Shown one piece after another: positions 1 through 8,318 of a DNA stretch of 64,000 bases. Position numbers and translations under genes: made by a program. Under the pieces are notes generated by a model, which ran no database searches, was not told the DNA's origin, and saw only the letters and a program-made list of their open reading frames with translations. Position 1 is the stretch's first letter. Every line of letters starts with the position of its first letter. Where the stretch lies: contig NZ_CANKXW010000006.1 of the NCBI RefSeq assembly GCF_947487805.1, positions 124,001-188,000 of the forward strand, in the 5' to 3' direction. Source of the DNA: an uncultured Tateyamaria sp. (GTDB lineage: Bacteria > Pseudomonadota > Alphaproteobacteria > Rhodobacterales > Rhodobacteraceae).

Positions 1-31
1 ACTCGACCCCAACATGAAAAGGAGTAACCCC

Positions 32-280
32 ATGAAAACGGGTGTAATTATTGGCGCTGTCGTCGCCGTCGCCGCCATCGCATTTGGTACATACATGATC
101 GACATCGACCAGACCGAAGAGGCGCGCCTGCCCGATGTCGACGTCTCTGTCGAAGGTGGCAATCTCCCCGAATTCGAGGCCGATGTGGGTGATATCGAAG
201 TGGGCAGCGAAGAGGTCACCATGACCGTCCCCACAATCGACGTCCAGAGCCCCGAAGAAGATGCGGCTGACGAAAGCTAA
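32..280 (+). CDS. Small single-pass membrane protein, unknown function
   Basis: Encodes 82 residues. The ATG at 32 is preferred over the ATG at 14 because AAAAGGAG (17-24) sits 7 nt before it. Residues about 4-22 (start MKTGVIIGAVVAVAAIAF) form one hydrophobic segment, followed by an acidic tail rich in D and E, probably outside the membrane. A clear terminator follows (307-339). I do not recognise a family. It stands alone ahead of other small membrane proteins, so an envelope or stress role is only a guess from context. Confidence 0.7.
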   Translation: MKTGVIIGAVVAVAAIAFGTYMIDIDQTEEARLPDVDVSVEGGNLPEFEADVGDIEVGSEEVTMTVPTIDVQSPEEDAADES

Positions 281-306
281 CCTCGTCAACTCGTCAACCG
301 CTACCC

Positions 307-339
307 AAGGCGCTTCCCTCTCCGGGAGGCGCCTTTTTT
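307..339 (+). terminator. Rho-independent terminator
   Basis: Stem AAGGCGCTTCCC/GGGAGGCGCCTT with one G-U pair, followed by six T. It ends the small membrane-protein gene just upstream. Confidence 0.85.
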
Positions 340-479
340 CATGCCTCTACGCATGGCGCCCACCGGTTTCTTAGCCACAAGCCTCTGAAATCCGGAACCT
401 TTTTACCATTCATGCGTTGTTAATGAGAAGGCGGCGCGCATGTGGTGCCCGCCAGATCACAAATCCGGAGGATTTTCCC

Positions 480-641
480 ATGCTTGGTTGGGCCATCACA
501 TTTCTTGTCATCGCTTTGATTGCTGCCGTTCTTGGTTTCGGTGGCGTGGCCGGTGCCGCGACAGGTATCGCGCAGATCCTGTTCGTCGTGTTCCTGGTTC
601 TGTTCGTCGGTTCGCTGATCATGCGCGCCATGCGCAGCTGA
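480..641 (+). CDS. DUF1328 (YtjA-type) small membrane protein
   Basis: 53 residues ([20 protein letters not shown]...) with two hydrophobic helices joined by a Gly/Ala-rich turn ([14 protein letters not shown]). This matches the DUF1328/YtjA family of tiny inner-membrane proteins, usually 50-60 residues and without a known function. GGAGGA at 467-472 lies 7 nt before the ATG, which rejects the longer reading that starts at 417. A terminator follows at 670-720. Family assignment is by recall of the pattern. Confidence 0.88.
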   Translation: MLGWAITFLVIALIAAVLGFGGVAGAATGIAQILFVVFLVLFVGSLIMRAMRS

Positions 642-669
642 CCGCGCGACACAGACGCGATTCAAACCG

Positions 670-720
670 CACCCCGACCGTCACCCGACATGGGTTGGCA
701 CTTATGGTCGGGGTGTTTTT
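670..720 (+). terminator. Rho-independent terminator
   Basis: Stem CACCCCGACC/GGTCGGGGTG with a 26-nt loop and a T5 tract. Ends the DUF1328 gene; it runs close to the 3' end of the converging DUF202 gene. Confidence 0.7.
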
Positions 721-740
721 GCGTCTGGTGTCCCGGTCCG

Positions 741-1118
741 TCACAGCAGCCAGAGGATCACGCCGGTTGCCACGGCTCCCAGCGTCAGAATGCTCGCCAG
801 AATCGTCATGCGGCGATGGGACTGTGCCTCGACGTCATGGTCATCCATGCGCTTTTCCGTCGCCCGACAGGTCGACACGGCCGCCCAGAAGATCAGGACC
901 GCGGCCAGTATAAACAACTCGGACACAGTCTTTGCCACGATGGGATAGTCTGTGTCCTTGAACACCGCCTTGAGGCCAAGCGCGAGCGCGACACAGGCCA
1001 TTCCCGTCCGCATCCACCCCGCAAAGGTGCGCTCATTCGCCAGCAATGTCCGATCCTCCGCCCATCGTGTGCGCGTATCGGCCAATTCGGTCCGATCAGG
1101 GTTCGACGAGTCAGACAT
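741..1118 (-). CDS. DUF202 (YidH-type) membrane protein
   Basis: 125 residues. The N-terminal part carries the DUF202 signature (LANERTFAGWMRTGMACVAL, residues about 26-45), followed by three hydrophobic segments at about 37-50, 67-81 and 106-124. DUF202/YidH proteins are small inner-membrane proteins of unknown function. It is transcribed alone on the minus strand, divergent from nothing obvious and converging on the DUF1328 gene. The start at 1118 is the only in-frame ATG before the conserved region. Confidence 0.85.
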   Translation of the reverse strand: MSDSSNPDRTELADTRTRWAEDRTLLANERTFAGWMRTGMACVALALGLKAVFKDTDYPIVAKTVSELFILAAVLIFWAAVSTCRATEKRMDDHDVEAQSHRRMTILASILTLGAVATGVILWLL

Positions 1119-1157
1119 TCGGGCATCTCCGGATCAGGGGTAGGTGCAACGCAAAGA

Positions 1158-1185
1158 GGCCGGGACAGCGAAACGCATCCCGGCC
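1158..1185 (-). terminator. Stem-loop after the membrane-protein operon
   Basis: Perfect 8-bp stem GGCCGGGA/TCCCGGCC just after the stop of the 1210-2004 gene, read on the minus strand. The following tract is only TCTTT, so it is a weak intrinsic terminator. Confidence 0.5.
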
Positions 1186-1209
1186 TGTTTCAGTATTTAT
1201 CGGGGCAGA

Positions 1210-2004
1210 TCACCGCACAGGGCGTACTTCGTCACTGTTGACGGTTGCAGCCAGTTCGCTGCGGACCGCCGACATTCCGGAATGCACGGCGGCCTTGCCA
1301 CGCGCTTCCAGAGCCGAGATCTCGTCGCGCAGGGTGCGTTCCGCCTCACGCATCAGCTGGTCGCGCTTGGCACCCATCAGCTCGGCTTCGCGGCGTGTGC
1401 CGGGCAGCAATGCACCCAGCAAGGCGCCGGCGCCGGCAACCGCGATCATCGTCATCCACGGCCGTTCGGCGTGGGTCTTGCGCGCGGTCTCGGTCAGACG
1501 GGACGCATGCCGCTCCAGCCCTTCCTGCGCGGTCACAGCCTTCAGGCGGGCGGCACGCACGCGGGCGCGGGCGTCCGGCCCCAGCTTGTCCAACCCGGCA
1601 TCCAGCTTGACGCGCAACGCTTGTGCGCGACCGGGGCCGACATCCACGCTGTCCGCTGCGATCCGTGCCTTCTGCTTCAGGCGCGCATCGGCCTTTTCCA
1701 CGCGTTGCTCGAATTCGGAGGACAACGGTGCCGCCGCCGAGGCGCGCGGCGCGGGCGCAGGTTTCGCTTTTGGCGCAAAGAGCAACGCAAGACCCGTCCC
1801 GATCAGGGCGAGGCTCGCAGGATGCGCACGTGCACCCTTCAGTCCCTGCCCTACCACGGTGCGCGCCACATCCGACAACTGCCCGGTCGCGGCACGGCCC
1901 ACCTCGTCGGGGAACCGCGTGCTCAACAGCGCGCTGAGCGCATGGGTCAGCCCGTCGCGGTGGGCGTTGGCATTGGCAATTTCGCTGTTCATATCACGAG
2001 ACAT
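1210..2004 (-). CDS. Alanine-rich membrane-associated protein, third gene of a DUF883/holin operon
   Basis: 264 residues, very rich in Ala and Arg. A hydrophobic stretch near residues 64-77 (SLALIGTGLALLFAP) and a second near 184-200 (MIAVAGAGALLGALLPG) flank a charged, probably helical middle. The N-terminal part resembles DUF3618-like proteins, but I am not certain of the family. CGGAG lies 8 nt before the ATG. The start overlaps the end of the preceding holin-like gene by 11 nt, so the two are translationally coupled. Context (YqjD/YqjE-like partners) suggests an envelope or stress role. Confidence 0.7.
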   Translation of the reverse strand: MSRDMNSEIANANAHRDGLTHALSALLSTRFPDEVGRAATGQLSDVARTVVGQGLKGARAHPASLALIGTGLALLFAPKAKPAPAPRASAAAPLSSEFEQRVEKADARLKQKARIAADSVDVGPGRAQALRVKLDAGLDKLGPDARARVRAARLKAVTAQEGLERHASRLTETARKTHAERPWMTMIAVAGAGALLGALLPGTRREAELMGAKRDQLMREAERTLRDEISALEARGKAAVHSGMSAVRSELAATVNSDEVRPVR

Positions 2005-2386
2005 GGGTGTTCTCCGTTACAATACGTAGTGTTTTGGCGGCATGGGCCGCCGTTTGCGTGGGCGCGATCGCCTTGGGCGACAGGCGCGTTACGCCAATCC
2101 AAAGGCACAGGCCCGCGATGACGCCAAGCACGCCTGCCGTCGCCAGCGCGGCCAGCCATCCGGCCAGACCCAGCGCCGACAGACCCAGAAAGACCGCACC
2201 GGTCAGCGCGAACATGGCGCAAAGCGCACCGCCCAGGCCCACAGCGGCCAAAATGATGCCCGTGCGCGCCGCGCGCAGGTTCTTGGCCAGCTCGATCCGG
2301 GCGAGACGCCATTCGCTGGTCACCAGCCCGCGCAGGTGCGCAGCAGCGGTGCCCAGATGTGTCAGGGGTGTCGCGTTGTTCTGCAT
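1994..2386 (-). CDS. Phage-holin-like (YqjE/DUF1469-type) membrane protein
   Basis: 130 residues with two long hydrophobic regions (about 42-68 and 75-98) and an amphipathic N-terminus (LRGLVTSEWRLARIELAKNL) typical of Phage_holin_3_6/YqjE proteins. The ATG at 2386 has GAGGAG 8 nt upstream and overlaps the stop of the preceding gene as TGATG; a GTG at 2389 is an alternative. The pairing of a DUF883/YqjD protein with a YqjE protein is known from enterobacteria and many proteobacteria, where YqjD associates with membranes and ribosomes in stationary phase. Confidence 0.82.
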   Translation of the reverse strand: MQNNATPLTHLGTAAAHLRGLVTSEWRLARIELAKNLRAARTGIILAAVGLGGALCAMFALTGAVFLGLSALGLAGWLAALATAGVLGVIAGLCLWIGVTRLSPKAIAPTQTAAHAAKTLRIVTENTHVS

Positions 2387-2817
2387 CACAGACGCTCCTC
2401 ATGTCCGATCCACGGATCACCGGCCAGCGTTTCGCGATCTGGCGCAGGGCCCGCCTTGAGGAACCGAGCGGCGGCAAAACCGACCAGCGCTGCACCGCCA
2501 AGAGCCAGCACCGGATGACGTTTCGCCAGATCGCTCACGTCGCGCGCGACAGAATTCAGGTCCGCGCCGCGCAAATGTTCGGCAACCTGGCCCAACACGT
2601 CCACGGCCTGACCCAGAACCGGGTCCACCGGGCTGTCGCCGGGCAGTTCGTCGCGCGCGGCTGCGGTCGCATCGGCCACGTTCTCAACCCGCTCTGCCAC
2701 GGTGTCGGTGGCGTCGGATACGGCGTGAGATGCGCTTTGCTTGATGTCGGCGGCGACCTGCGCCCCGGCATCGGTCATCTTGTCTTTGATATCATTTGCA
2801 TCAGTCGTCTGGGTCAT
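2386..2817 (-). CDS. DUF883 (ElaB/YqjD-like) protein
   Basis: 143 residues starting MTQTTDANDIKDK. A long charged amphipathic helix is followed by a C-terminal glycine-containing membrane anchor (HPVLALGGAALVGFAAARFLK, about residues 104-124), the layout of ElaB/YqjD proteins. The ATG at 2817 is preferred over the upstream one at 2946 because GGAG lies 9-12 nt before it and the upstream extension has no family character. First gene of the three-gene minus-strand operon 2817-1210. Confidence 0.82.
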   Translation of the reverse strand: MTQTTDANDIKDKMTDAGAQVAADIKQSASHAVSDATDTVAERVENVADATAAARDELPGDSPVDPVLGQAVDVLGQVAEHLRGADLNSVARDVSDLAKRHPVLALGGAALVGFAAARFLKAGPAPDRETLAGDPWIGHEERL

Positions 2818-2992
2818 TTCGCAAATCTCCTGCAACATGGGTGAACGGCCAGTGGCCGGTTGAAAGATCAACGACACAGCGGCCGTTTTGTTCCACGCCC
2901 CTGTCACCGACGCACCGTTCAGGGTGTCGGAACATTTCCGCCCCACCCCGCGTTGTCACTCCGAAGTCACTGAACGCGAAAGGAGCACGCAC

Positions 2993-3160
2993 ATGTCTGC
3001 GCCTGATACGAATATCGAAAAACAAACACGCCGCCACAGCCCCGCCCTGCTGGGCATCGGCACCGTCGTGGTGGCCATTCTGGCCTTTATCCTGCTGGCC
3101 CCTCTGGCCCCGGATGATGACGCCACACCGCCGCCAGTGGCCGCCACCGAAACAAACTGA
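2993..3160 (+). CDS. Small single-pass membrane protein
   Basis: 55 residues: a polar N-terminus, one hydrophobic helix (LLGIGTVVVAILAFILLAPL, residues 19-38) and a short acidic/proline tail. GAAAGGAG (2977-2984) precedes the ATG at 2993. It reads away from the DUF883 operon across about 175 nt of shared upstream sequence. The next small gene begins 9 nt after its stop, so the two are probably co-expressed. No family recognised. Confidence 0.7.
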   Translation: MSAPDTNIEKQTRRHSPALLGIGTVVVAILAFILLAPLAPDDDATPPPVAATETN

Positions 3161-3169
3161 GGACACATA

Positions 3170-3319
3170 ATGGATATCTCTCTGCTTGCCGTTCTTTTTC
3201 TCGTCACTGCGGGTGCTGTCATCGTCTTTGCGCTGGTCAGCAAATCCAAGGTCGAGGACCGGATTGAAGACCCCGACGCGCCGAAATCGACGCTCGCCAA
3301 GGACGCGCCCGACCACTAG
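3170..3319 (+). CDS. 49-residue membrane microprotein
   Basis: Short ORF reading MDISLLAVLFLVTAGAVIVF then a charged tail ending APDH. GAGGA (3159-3163) overlaps the stop of the preceding small gene and lies 6 nt before the ATG. One N-terminal hydrophobic helix (residues 3-23) is followed by a soluble lysine/aspartate tail. A strong terminator sits directly after (3342-3376), which supports a real two-gene transcript. Function unknown. Confidence 0.65.
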   Translation: MDISLLAVLFLVTAGAVIVFALVSKSKVEDRIEDPDAPKSTLAKDAPDH

Positions 3320-3341
3320 GCCGGACGCAAAAACAAGAAAG

Positions 3342-3376
3342 ACGCCGCCGCACCCCTCGTGCCGCGGCGTTTTTTT
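3342..3376. terminator. Terminator between convergent genes
   Basis: Stem ACGCCGC/GCGGCGT followed by T7 on the plus strand; the other side (TTTCTTGTTTTT on the minus strand) could serve the formate/nitrite-channel gene as well. Confidence 0.8.
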
Positions 3377-4217
3377 ATGACCGCACTTCGGGTTGGATCT
3401 GGGCCCAGACCAGCAGCGTGAAAATCACCGTGCCGCCGATCACATTGCCCGCGAGAACGGGCAGAAAGAACCCGAATACCGCCTGCAACAGACCCAGTTC
3501 TCCCTGCACCATCAGATAGGCCATCTCGACCGACCCGGCGACGATATGCGTGAAATCCCCAAGCGCGATCAGCCAGGTAAAGAGAAAGATCAACACCACC
3601 TCGTTGCCCTTGGCCGTGGGCAGCATCCACACCAGCGCCGCGATCAGGACACCTGCAGGGATGCCGCGCATCATCCCGTCAAAGGCCGCCATGCCCGTCG
3701 CGTGTTGGCTCAGCTCCATCATCGCCGCCGCGACTTCACCCGACAGGACCGGCGCATAGGCCAGAAACGCCGCAACGCCAAAGGCCCCGATCACATTCGC
3801 GCCCAGCACCAGCGCCCACAGCTCGACCATGCGCCACGCCCCGGCACCCGATCCCGAAATCAGCACCGGCGCGACGGTGGTGATCGTGTTTTCCGTAAAC
3901 AACTGCATCCGGCCCAGGATCACGAGCATGAAACCGAACGTATATCCCATGTTCTCGACGACATACCGCCACTCCGCATCGGGCAGCCAGGACCGCAACA
4001 GCGCCTCGCCCAGCACGGAAAAGGAAATGAGGATGCCCGCGGCAATGCCAGAGAACAGCAGTGCCCGGTTGGGCCGCAACAACTCTTCTTCACCATTGCG
4101 CCGCACCGCTTCGAAAATCAGCTTGGGCGACAGCATCCCCGCCTCTTCGACGGCACGATCGTCACCGTCATGTTCGATCAGGTCGTCGTTTTCGAGGTCA
4201 TCGACGGGCAGGGACAT
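3375..4217 (-). CDS. Formate/nitrite transporter family (FNT) channel
   Basis: 280 residues. After a charged N-terminus of about 50 residues comes a six-helix pattern with FNT landmarks: NRALLFSGIAAGILISFSVL in helix 1, NMGYTFGFMLVILGRMQLFTENT around residues 89-111, and GNVIGGTVIFTLLVW in the last helix. It matches the FocA/NirC/YfdC superfamily of pentameric anion channels in the inner membrane; the long acidic N-terminus is more like the YfdC branch. The substrate cannot be told from sequence. It is monocistronic, converging on the microprotein genes. Confidence 0.88.
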   Translation of the reverse strand: MSLPVDDLENDDLIEHDGDDRAVEEAGMLSPKLIFEAVRRNGEEELLRPNRALLFSGIAAGILISFSVLGEALLRSWLPDAEWRYVVENMGYTFGFMLVILGRMQLFTENTITTVAPVLISGSGAGAWRMVELWALVLGANVIGAFGVAAFLAYAPVLSGEVAAAMMELSQHATGMAAFDGMMRGIPAGVLIAALVWMLPTAKGNEVVLIFLFTWLIALGDFTHIVAGSVEMAYLMVQGELGLLQAVFGFFLPVLAGNVIGGTVIFTLLVWAQIQPEVRS

Positions 4218-4365
4218 GGGCAGCCTCCGGTTAGCGTGCGTCGGACGTCAACGCGCAGGCGGTGCCATTGGTTCCAACGCGGCCACTCTGAAAAAAACAT
4301 GGGCGCCGATGGAACCGATCCTGACGGGCCGCGTTGATCCCCCGTCAACACACTACGGAGGCAAC

Positions 4366-4578
4366 ATGTCCTTCCAAACCGGAGATACCGTCAAGTGGAG
4401 CTGGGGCGATGGCACGGCGACCGGCACGGTGAAACAGATTTACACGGACGACGTGACCAAGACCATCAAGGGCACGGACGTCAAACGCAACGCAAGTGAC
4501 GACGATCCCGCCTACCTGATCGAACAGGATGATGGCGACCGCGTCCTCAAGAGCGGCTCGGAGATCGAAGCCGCATAA
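4366..4578 (+). CDS. DUF2945 (HVA1/TUDOR-type) small protein
   Basis: 70 residues starting MSFQTGDTVKWSWGDGTATG. The G-D-x-V-x-W-x-W start and the Y-L-I-E-Q-D-D-G-D-R-V-L-K-S ending match the DUF2945 (hypervirulence-associated, TUDOR-like) family of small soluble beta-rich proteins. CGGAG (4356-4360) lies 5 nt before the ATG. Followed after 21 nt by the PLDc_N-type membrane protein, probably in one transcript that ends at 4841-4874. Physiological role unknown; relatives often sit among general stress genes. Confidence 0.85.
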   Translation: MSFQTGDTVKWSWGDGTATGTVKQIYTDDVTKTIKGTDVKRNASDDDPAYLIEQDDGDRVLKSGSEIEAA

Positions 4579-4599
4579 ACGATCGAAAGGATTGTAAAA

Positions 4600-4794
4600 A
4601 TGGGTATCGAAGTGGCCGGCATCGGCGGTTTCATTCTTCTTATTCTGACCATCTGGGCGCTGGTGTCGATCATCAGCTCAGGCGCGTCGACGGGCAAAAA
4701 GGTTCTGTGGTGCCTGTTCGTCCTGATTCTGCCCCTGATCGGCTTCATCGTATGGCTGATCGCAGGTCCGCGCGGGCGCGTCGCCACTGCGTAA
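4600..4794 (+). CDS. PLDc_N-domain small membrane protein
   Basis: 64 residues with two hydrophobic helices (about 7-28 and 35-55) and the typical cardiolipin-synthase N-terminal segment: W-A-L-V-S-I-I-S-S then K-K-V-L-W-C-L-F-V-L-I-L-P-L-I-G. Stand-alone PLDc_N proteins lack the catalytic HKD domains, so it is unlikely to be an enzyme. AAAGGA precedes the ATG. It follows the DUF2945 gene closely and ends at a strong terminator. Confidence 0.85.
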   Translation: MGIEVAGIGGFILLILTIWALVSIISSGASTGKKVLWCLFVLILPLIGFIVWLIAGPRGRVATA

Positions 4795-4840
4795 CGAGTC
4801 CCCTCCCGGGTGTCGTCTGCCAATGCCACCCGGATCCCCA

Positions 4841-4874
4841 AGCCCGCCGCCTGTCCCGCGGCGGGCTTTTTTTA
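4841..4874 (+). terminator. Rho-independent terminator
   Basis: Perfect 10-bp stem AGCCCGCCGC/GCGGCGGGCT with a 7-nt loop and T7. Separates the small-protein transcript from the convergent LysR gene. Confidence 0.9.
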
Positions 4875-4881
4875 TGCGCTC

Positions 4882-5793
4882 CTACGGCAGCGCCACACCC
4901 TCGATGATTACCTGTCGCAGCGCATCCGCCGCGGGCGTCGGCGTCTGCCCCATCCGCGTCAGCAGGCCAATGGGCCGCGCCACCTCCGGCGACGTCACGG
5001 CACAACAGCGCACCCGCGACGGCGGCACCCCGTGCAGTGCCGTACGCGGCAGCGGCGCGATACCCACCCCTTGCGCCACCAGGTCCAGCGCCGTGGCCGT
5101 GCGCCCCACCTCGTAGGTCCACGCAACCGGCGTGCCCGTGCGCGCCAGCGCCTCGTCGATCAGCAGGCGGTTGCCCGTTCCCCGCGCCGGCAGGATCAGC
5201 GCGGCACCGCTCAGATCCGCCCATGACAGCTGATCCCGCGCTGCCAACGGGTGATCCGGCGGCAAGGCCAGCACCATCGTGTCGTCAAACAGAAACGCAA
5301 ACTCCGTCGTGGGTTCCAGCATCGGAATCGCGCCGATCCCGAAATCCGCATCCCCCTGTGCCACGGCCTCGGCCACGTCATTCGCCGCCAGATCCAGCAC
5401 CCGCACCCGCGTCCGGTGCCCGGCTTCAGCAAACCGGCGCAGGCTGGGTGCCACCAGCCCCGCCACCAGCGTCGGCAGACAGGCCAGCGTCACCGTCTGC
5501 GCCCGCTGATGGGCAAAGGCGGCGCTGTCGTCGCGCATGGCCAGCATCGTCTCGCGCGCATCCGCGAGGATCGCCTCGGCCCGCAGCGCCAATCGCTTGG
5601 CCGCAAGCGTCGGACGCACCTCGCGGGTGGTCCGGTCAAACAGCACCGTGCCAAGTGCGTCTTCCAGCTTTTGCACCCGCCGCGTCACCGACGACTGCGA
5701 CAGGTGCAGCCGCTCTGACGCCAGATGAAACGACCCCGTGTCCCGGACGGCCAGAAACGCTTCGAGGTCGAGGAAATCGTAATTGATCCGCAT
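4882..5793 (-). CDS. LysR-family regulator, probably of tcuAB
   Basis: 303 residues. N-terminal winged helix-turn-helix (residues about 5-64: LEAFLAVRDTGSFHLASERL then LSQSSVTRRVQKLE) and a C-terminal LysR substrate-binding domain (about 92-295). It is divergent from the tcuA-like gene, with 78 nt between the two start codons, the usual arrangement of a LysR activator and its target operon. By context its co-inducer could be a tricarboxylic acid such as tricarballylate or a relative, but that is inference. Confidence 0.88.
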   Translation of the reverse strand: MRINYDFLDLEAFLAVRDTGSFHLASERLHLSQSSVTRRVQKLEDALGTVLFDRTTREVRPTLAAKRLALRAEAILADARETMLAMRDDSAAFAHQRAQTVTLACLPTLVAGLVAPSLRRFAEAGHRTRVRVLDLAANDVAEAVAQGDADFGIGAIPMLEPTTEFAFLFDDTMVLALPPDHPLAARDQLSWADLSGAALILPARGTGNRLLIDEALARTGTPVAWTYEVGRTATALDLVAQGVGIAPLPRTALHGVPPSRVRCCAVTSPEVARPIGLLTRMGQTPTPAADALRQVIIEGVALP

Positions 5794-5871
5794 GGCGCAT
5801 CAATCATGGATCAAGATGCATTAGTCAAATCAAACCCGACCCGCTATCCCATGGACAAAGAGGGGACAGGC

Positions 5872-7257
5872 ATGCAAACGGATCCGGACATCGTGATCAT
5901 CGGCGGCGGCAACGCAGCCCTTTGCGCGGCCATCACCGCCGCCGAGGCCGGCGCGCGCGTCCGCATTCTCGAGGCCGCCCCCAAGGCCTACCGTGGCGGC
6001 AACTCGCGCCACACCCGCAACTTTCGCTGCATGCACACCGGGCCGCTCGGCCCACTCGTCGACAGCTATGGCGAGGACGAATATTTCGCTGACCTAATAA
6101 AGGTCACAGACGGCAAGACCGACGCTCATCTCGCCCGCATGGTGATCCGCGAGTCAGAGGCCTGCCTGCCCTGGATGGAGGCGCATGGCGTCCGGTTTCA
6201 ACCGTCGCTGTCGGGCACCCTGTCGCTGGCGCGCACCAACGCCTTCTTTCGCGGCGGCGGCAAAAGCCTCGTGAACGCCTATTACCGCACCGCAGAGGCG
6301 CTGGGGGTCGAGGTGCTCTATGAGGCGCCCGTTGCCCATCTGGAACTGGACGGCGACCGGATCGTGCGCGTGGATTATGACCACGGCGGCGCCCGCCACC
6401 ATGTATCGCCCGCCTCTGTCATCGTGGCGTCAGGCGGGTTTCAGGCCGACACCGACTGGCTGGCCCGCGCATGGGGACCCGCGGCCAAGAATTTCCTGAT
6501 CCGCGGCACCCCGTTCAACCGCGGCGTCGTGCTGGCGGATCTGCTGGATCAGGGCGTCGAACAGGTGGGCGACCCCACCCAGTGCCACGCCGTCGCCATC
6601 GACGGGCGCGCGCCGAAATACGACGGCGGCATCGTCACGCGGCTCGACTGCGTGCCCTTCTCCATCGTCGTGAACAAGGACGCCGACCGCTTCTATGATG
6701 AGGGAGAGGACGTCTGGCCCAAACGCTATGCGATCTGGGGCCGCCTCGTCGCAGCGCAACCCGATCAGGTCGGCTATGTCATCATCGACGCCAAATCGCT
6801 GAACCTGTTCATGCCGTCGGTCTTTCCCCCGATCAAGGGCGACACGATCGAGGATCTGGCCCGCAAGATGGACCTGCCCCCCGACCGGCTGCGCAACACG
6901 GTCGACACGTTCAACGCGGCCTGCGGCGACACCTCCGGCTTTCACCCCACCGAACTGGACGGCGTGGCCACATCGGGCCTCGTCCCGGCCAAGACGAACT
7001 GGGCCCGCCCCATCACAGAACCGCCCTTTTACGGCTACAGCCTGCGCACCGGCGTCACCTTTACTTATCTCGGCCTCAAGGTGGACAGCCGCGCGCAATG
7101 CGCGATCGGCAACCGCCCCATCGGCAACCTGTGGGCCGCAGGCGAAACCATGGCCGGGTCGATCCTGGGCCAGGGCTACCTTGCTGGGTTCGGCATGACC
7201 ATCGGCACCGTTTTTGGCCGCATCGCAGGCAGAGAGGCCGCAGCCCATGCAAACTGA
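5872..7257 (+). CDS. tcuA: FAD-dependent tricarballylate dehydrogenase-like protein
   Basis: 461 residues starting MQTDPDIVIIGGGNAALCA, with the dinucleotide-binding GGGNAA at residues 11-16 and a C-terminal FAD motif (IGNLWAAGETMAGSILGQGYLAGFGM) of the fumarate reductase/TcuA flavoprotein family. TcuA oxidises tricarballylate to cis-aconitate. An upstream in-frame ATG at 5851 exists, but 5872 follows GAGGGGACAGG and begins right at the FAD fold. It overlaps tcuB by 11 nt and lies next to a LysR gene, which supports the tcuRAB assignment. The exact substrate is not proven; no tcuC transporter is present here. Confidence 0.85.
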   Translation: MQTDPDIVIIGGGNAALCAAITAAEAGARVRILEAAPKAYRGGNSRHTRNFRCMHTGPLGPLVDSYGEDEYFADLIKVTDGKTDAHLARMVIRESEACLPWMEAHGVRFQPSLSGTLSLARTNAFFRGGGKSLVNAYYRTAEALGVEVLYEAPVAHLELDGDRIVRVDYDHGGARHHVSPASVIVASGGFQADTDWLARAWGPAAKNFLIRGTPFNRGVVLADLLDQGVEQVGDPTQCHAVAIDGRAPKYDGGIVTRLDCVPFSIVVNKDADRFYDEGEDVWPKRYAIWGRLVAAQPDQVGYVIIDAKSLNLFMPSVFPPIKGDTIEDLARKMDLPPDRLRNTVDTFNAACGDTSGFHPTELDGVATSGLVPAKTNWARPITEPPFYGYSLRTGVTFTYLGLKVDSRAQCAIGNRPIGNLWAAGETMAGSILGQGYLAGFGMTIGTVFGRIAGREAAAHAN

Positions 7258-8314
7258 CCTTTTGACCGAAGCGCGCCGCCAGGCCGAAATCTGCAATGCC
7301 TGCCGCTATTGCGAAGGTTATTGCTCCGTCTTCCCTGCCCTGCACCGCGAACGGGCGTTTTCCGACGGTGACCTGACACAGCTGGCCAATCTCTGCCACA
7401 ACTGCCGGGGCTGCTATTACGCGTGCCAGTACACGGCCCCCCACGAATTCGACCTGAACCTGCCCAAGGCGCTGGCCGAACTGCGACAAGACAGCTGGAA
7501 GGACCACGCATGGCCGCGCGGCTTTGCCCACCTGTTCGACCGCAGCGGCGGGGCGATTGCCATTGGCCTCGTGCTGGGCTTTGCCCTGCTCTTTGCCGCG
7601 GCCCAGCTACTGCAACCGGCCTCGGGCGACGGGTTCTACGCCTATATGTCCCACACGCTGATGGTCGCGATTTTTGCCCCCGCCTTTGTGCTGCCCCTGC
7701 TGGCGCTGGCGGTGTCGCTGCGCCGTTACTGGCGCACCGTGGACGGACCGCGCGTGGCGCTGGCCGATATCGGGGCCGCCATGCGCTCCGCCGGACAGAT
7801 GAAAAACCTCGCGGGCGGGCACGGCGACGGCTGCAATTTCGAGGACGAAGACCGCTTTACCCACGCCCGCCGCCACGCCCACCAAGCGGTGCTCTTCGGC
7901 TTCCTGCTCTGCTTTGCCTCCACCAGCAGCGGCACGGTGCTGCACTATCTCTTTGCGCTGGAGGCCCCCTATGCCTGGTACAGTCTGCCCAAACTGCTGG
8001 GCGTGCCGGGTGGCGTGTTGCTCTGTATAGGATCCGCGTGGCTGGCATGGCTCAAGACCAAGGCCGACCCGAACCTCGGCGCCGCAGACGCCTGGGGCGG
8101 CGAGATGGCCTTCGTCCTGCTGCTCTTTGCGGTGGGGTTCACCGGTCTGGCGCTTTATGCGCTGACGGGCACGGGGGCTGTCGGCTGGATGCTGCCCCTG
8201 CATCTGGGCGCCGTGCTGACGCTGTTCCTGCTCACGCCCTATTCAAAGATGGCGCACGGGTTCTACCGCATGACCGCCCTGACCAAAGAGGCCGCGACGC
8301 AGGCGCGCGGCTAG
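7247..8314 (+). CDS. tcuB: TcuB-like iron-sulfur/membrane electron-transfer protein
   Basis: 355 residues. Two ferredoxin-type 4Fe-4S clusters are visible: Cys16, 19, 22, 26 and Cys50, 53, 56, 60. They are followed by about six membrane helices between residues 100 and 340. This is the layout of TcuB/CitB proteins, which reoxidise TcuA and pass electrons to the quinone pool. Translation is coupled to tcuA by an 11-nt overlap. The 3' end converges on the Dabb gene with only 4 nt between. Confidence 0.87.
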   Translation: MQTDLLTEARRQAEICNACRYCEGYCSVFPALHRERAFSDGDLTQLANLCHNCRGCYYACQYTAPHEFDLNLPKALAELRQDSWKDHAWPRGFAHLFDRSGGAIAIGLVLGFALLFAAAQLLQPASGDGFYAYMSHTLMVAIFAPAFVLPLLALAVSLRRYWRTVDGPRVALADIGAAMRSAGQMKNLAGGHGDGCNFEDEDRFTHARRHAHQAVLFGFLLCFASTSSGTVLHYLFALEAPYAWYSLPKLLGVPGGVLLCIGSAWLAWLKTKADPNLGAADAWGGEMAFVLLLFAVGFTGLALYALTGTGAVGWMLPLHLGAVLTLFLLTPYSKMAHGFYRMTALTKEAATQARG

Positions 8315-8318
8315 GCCC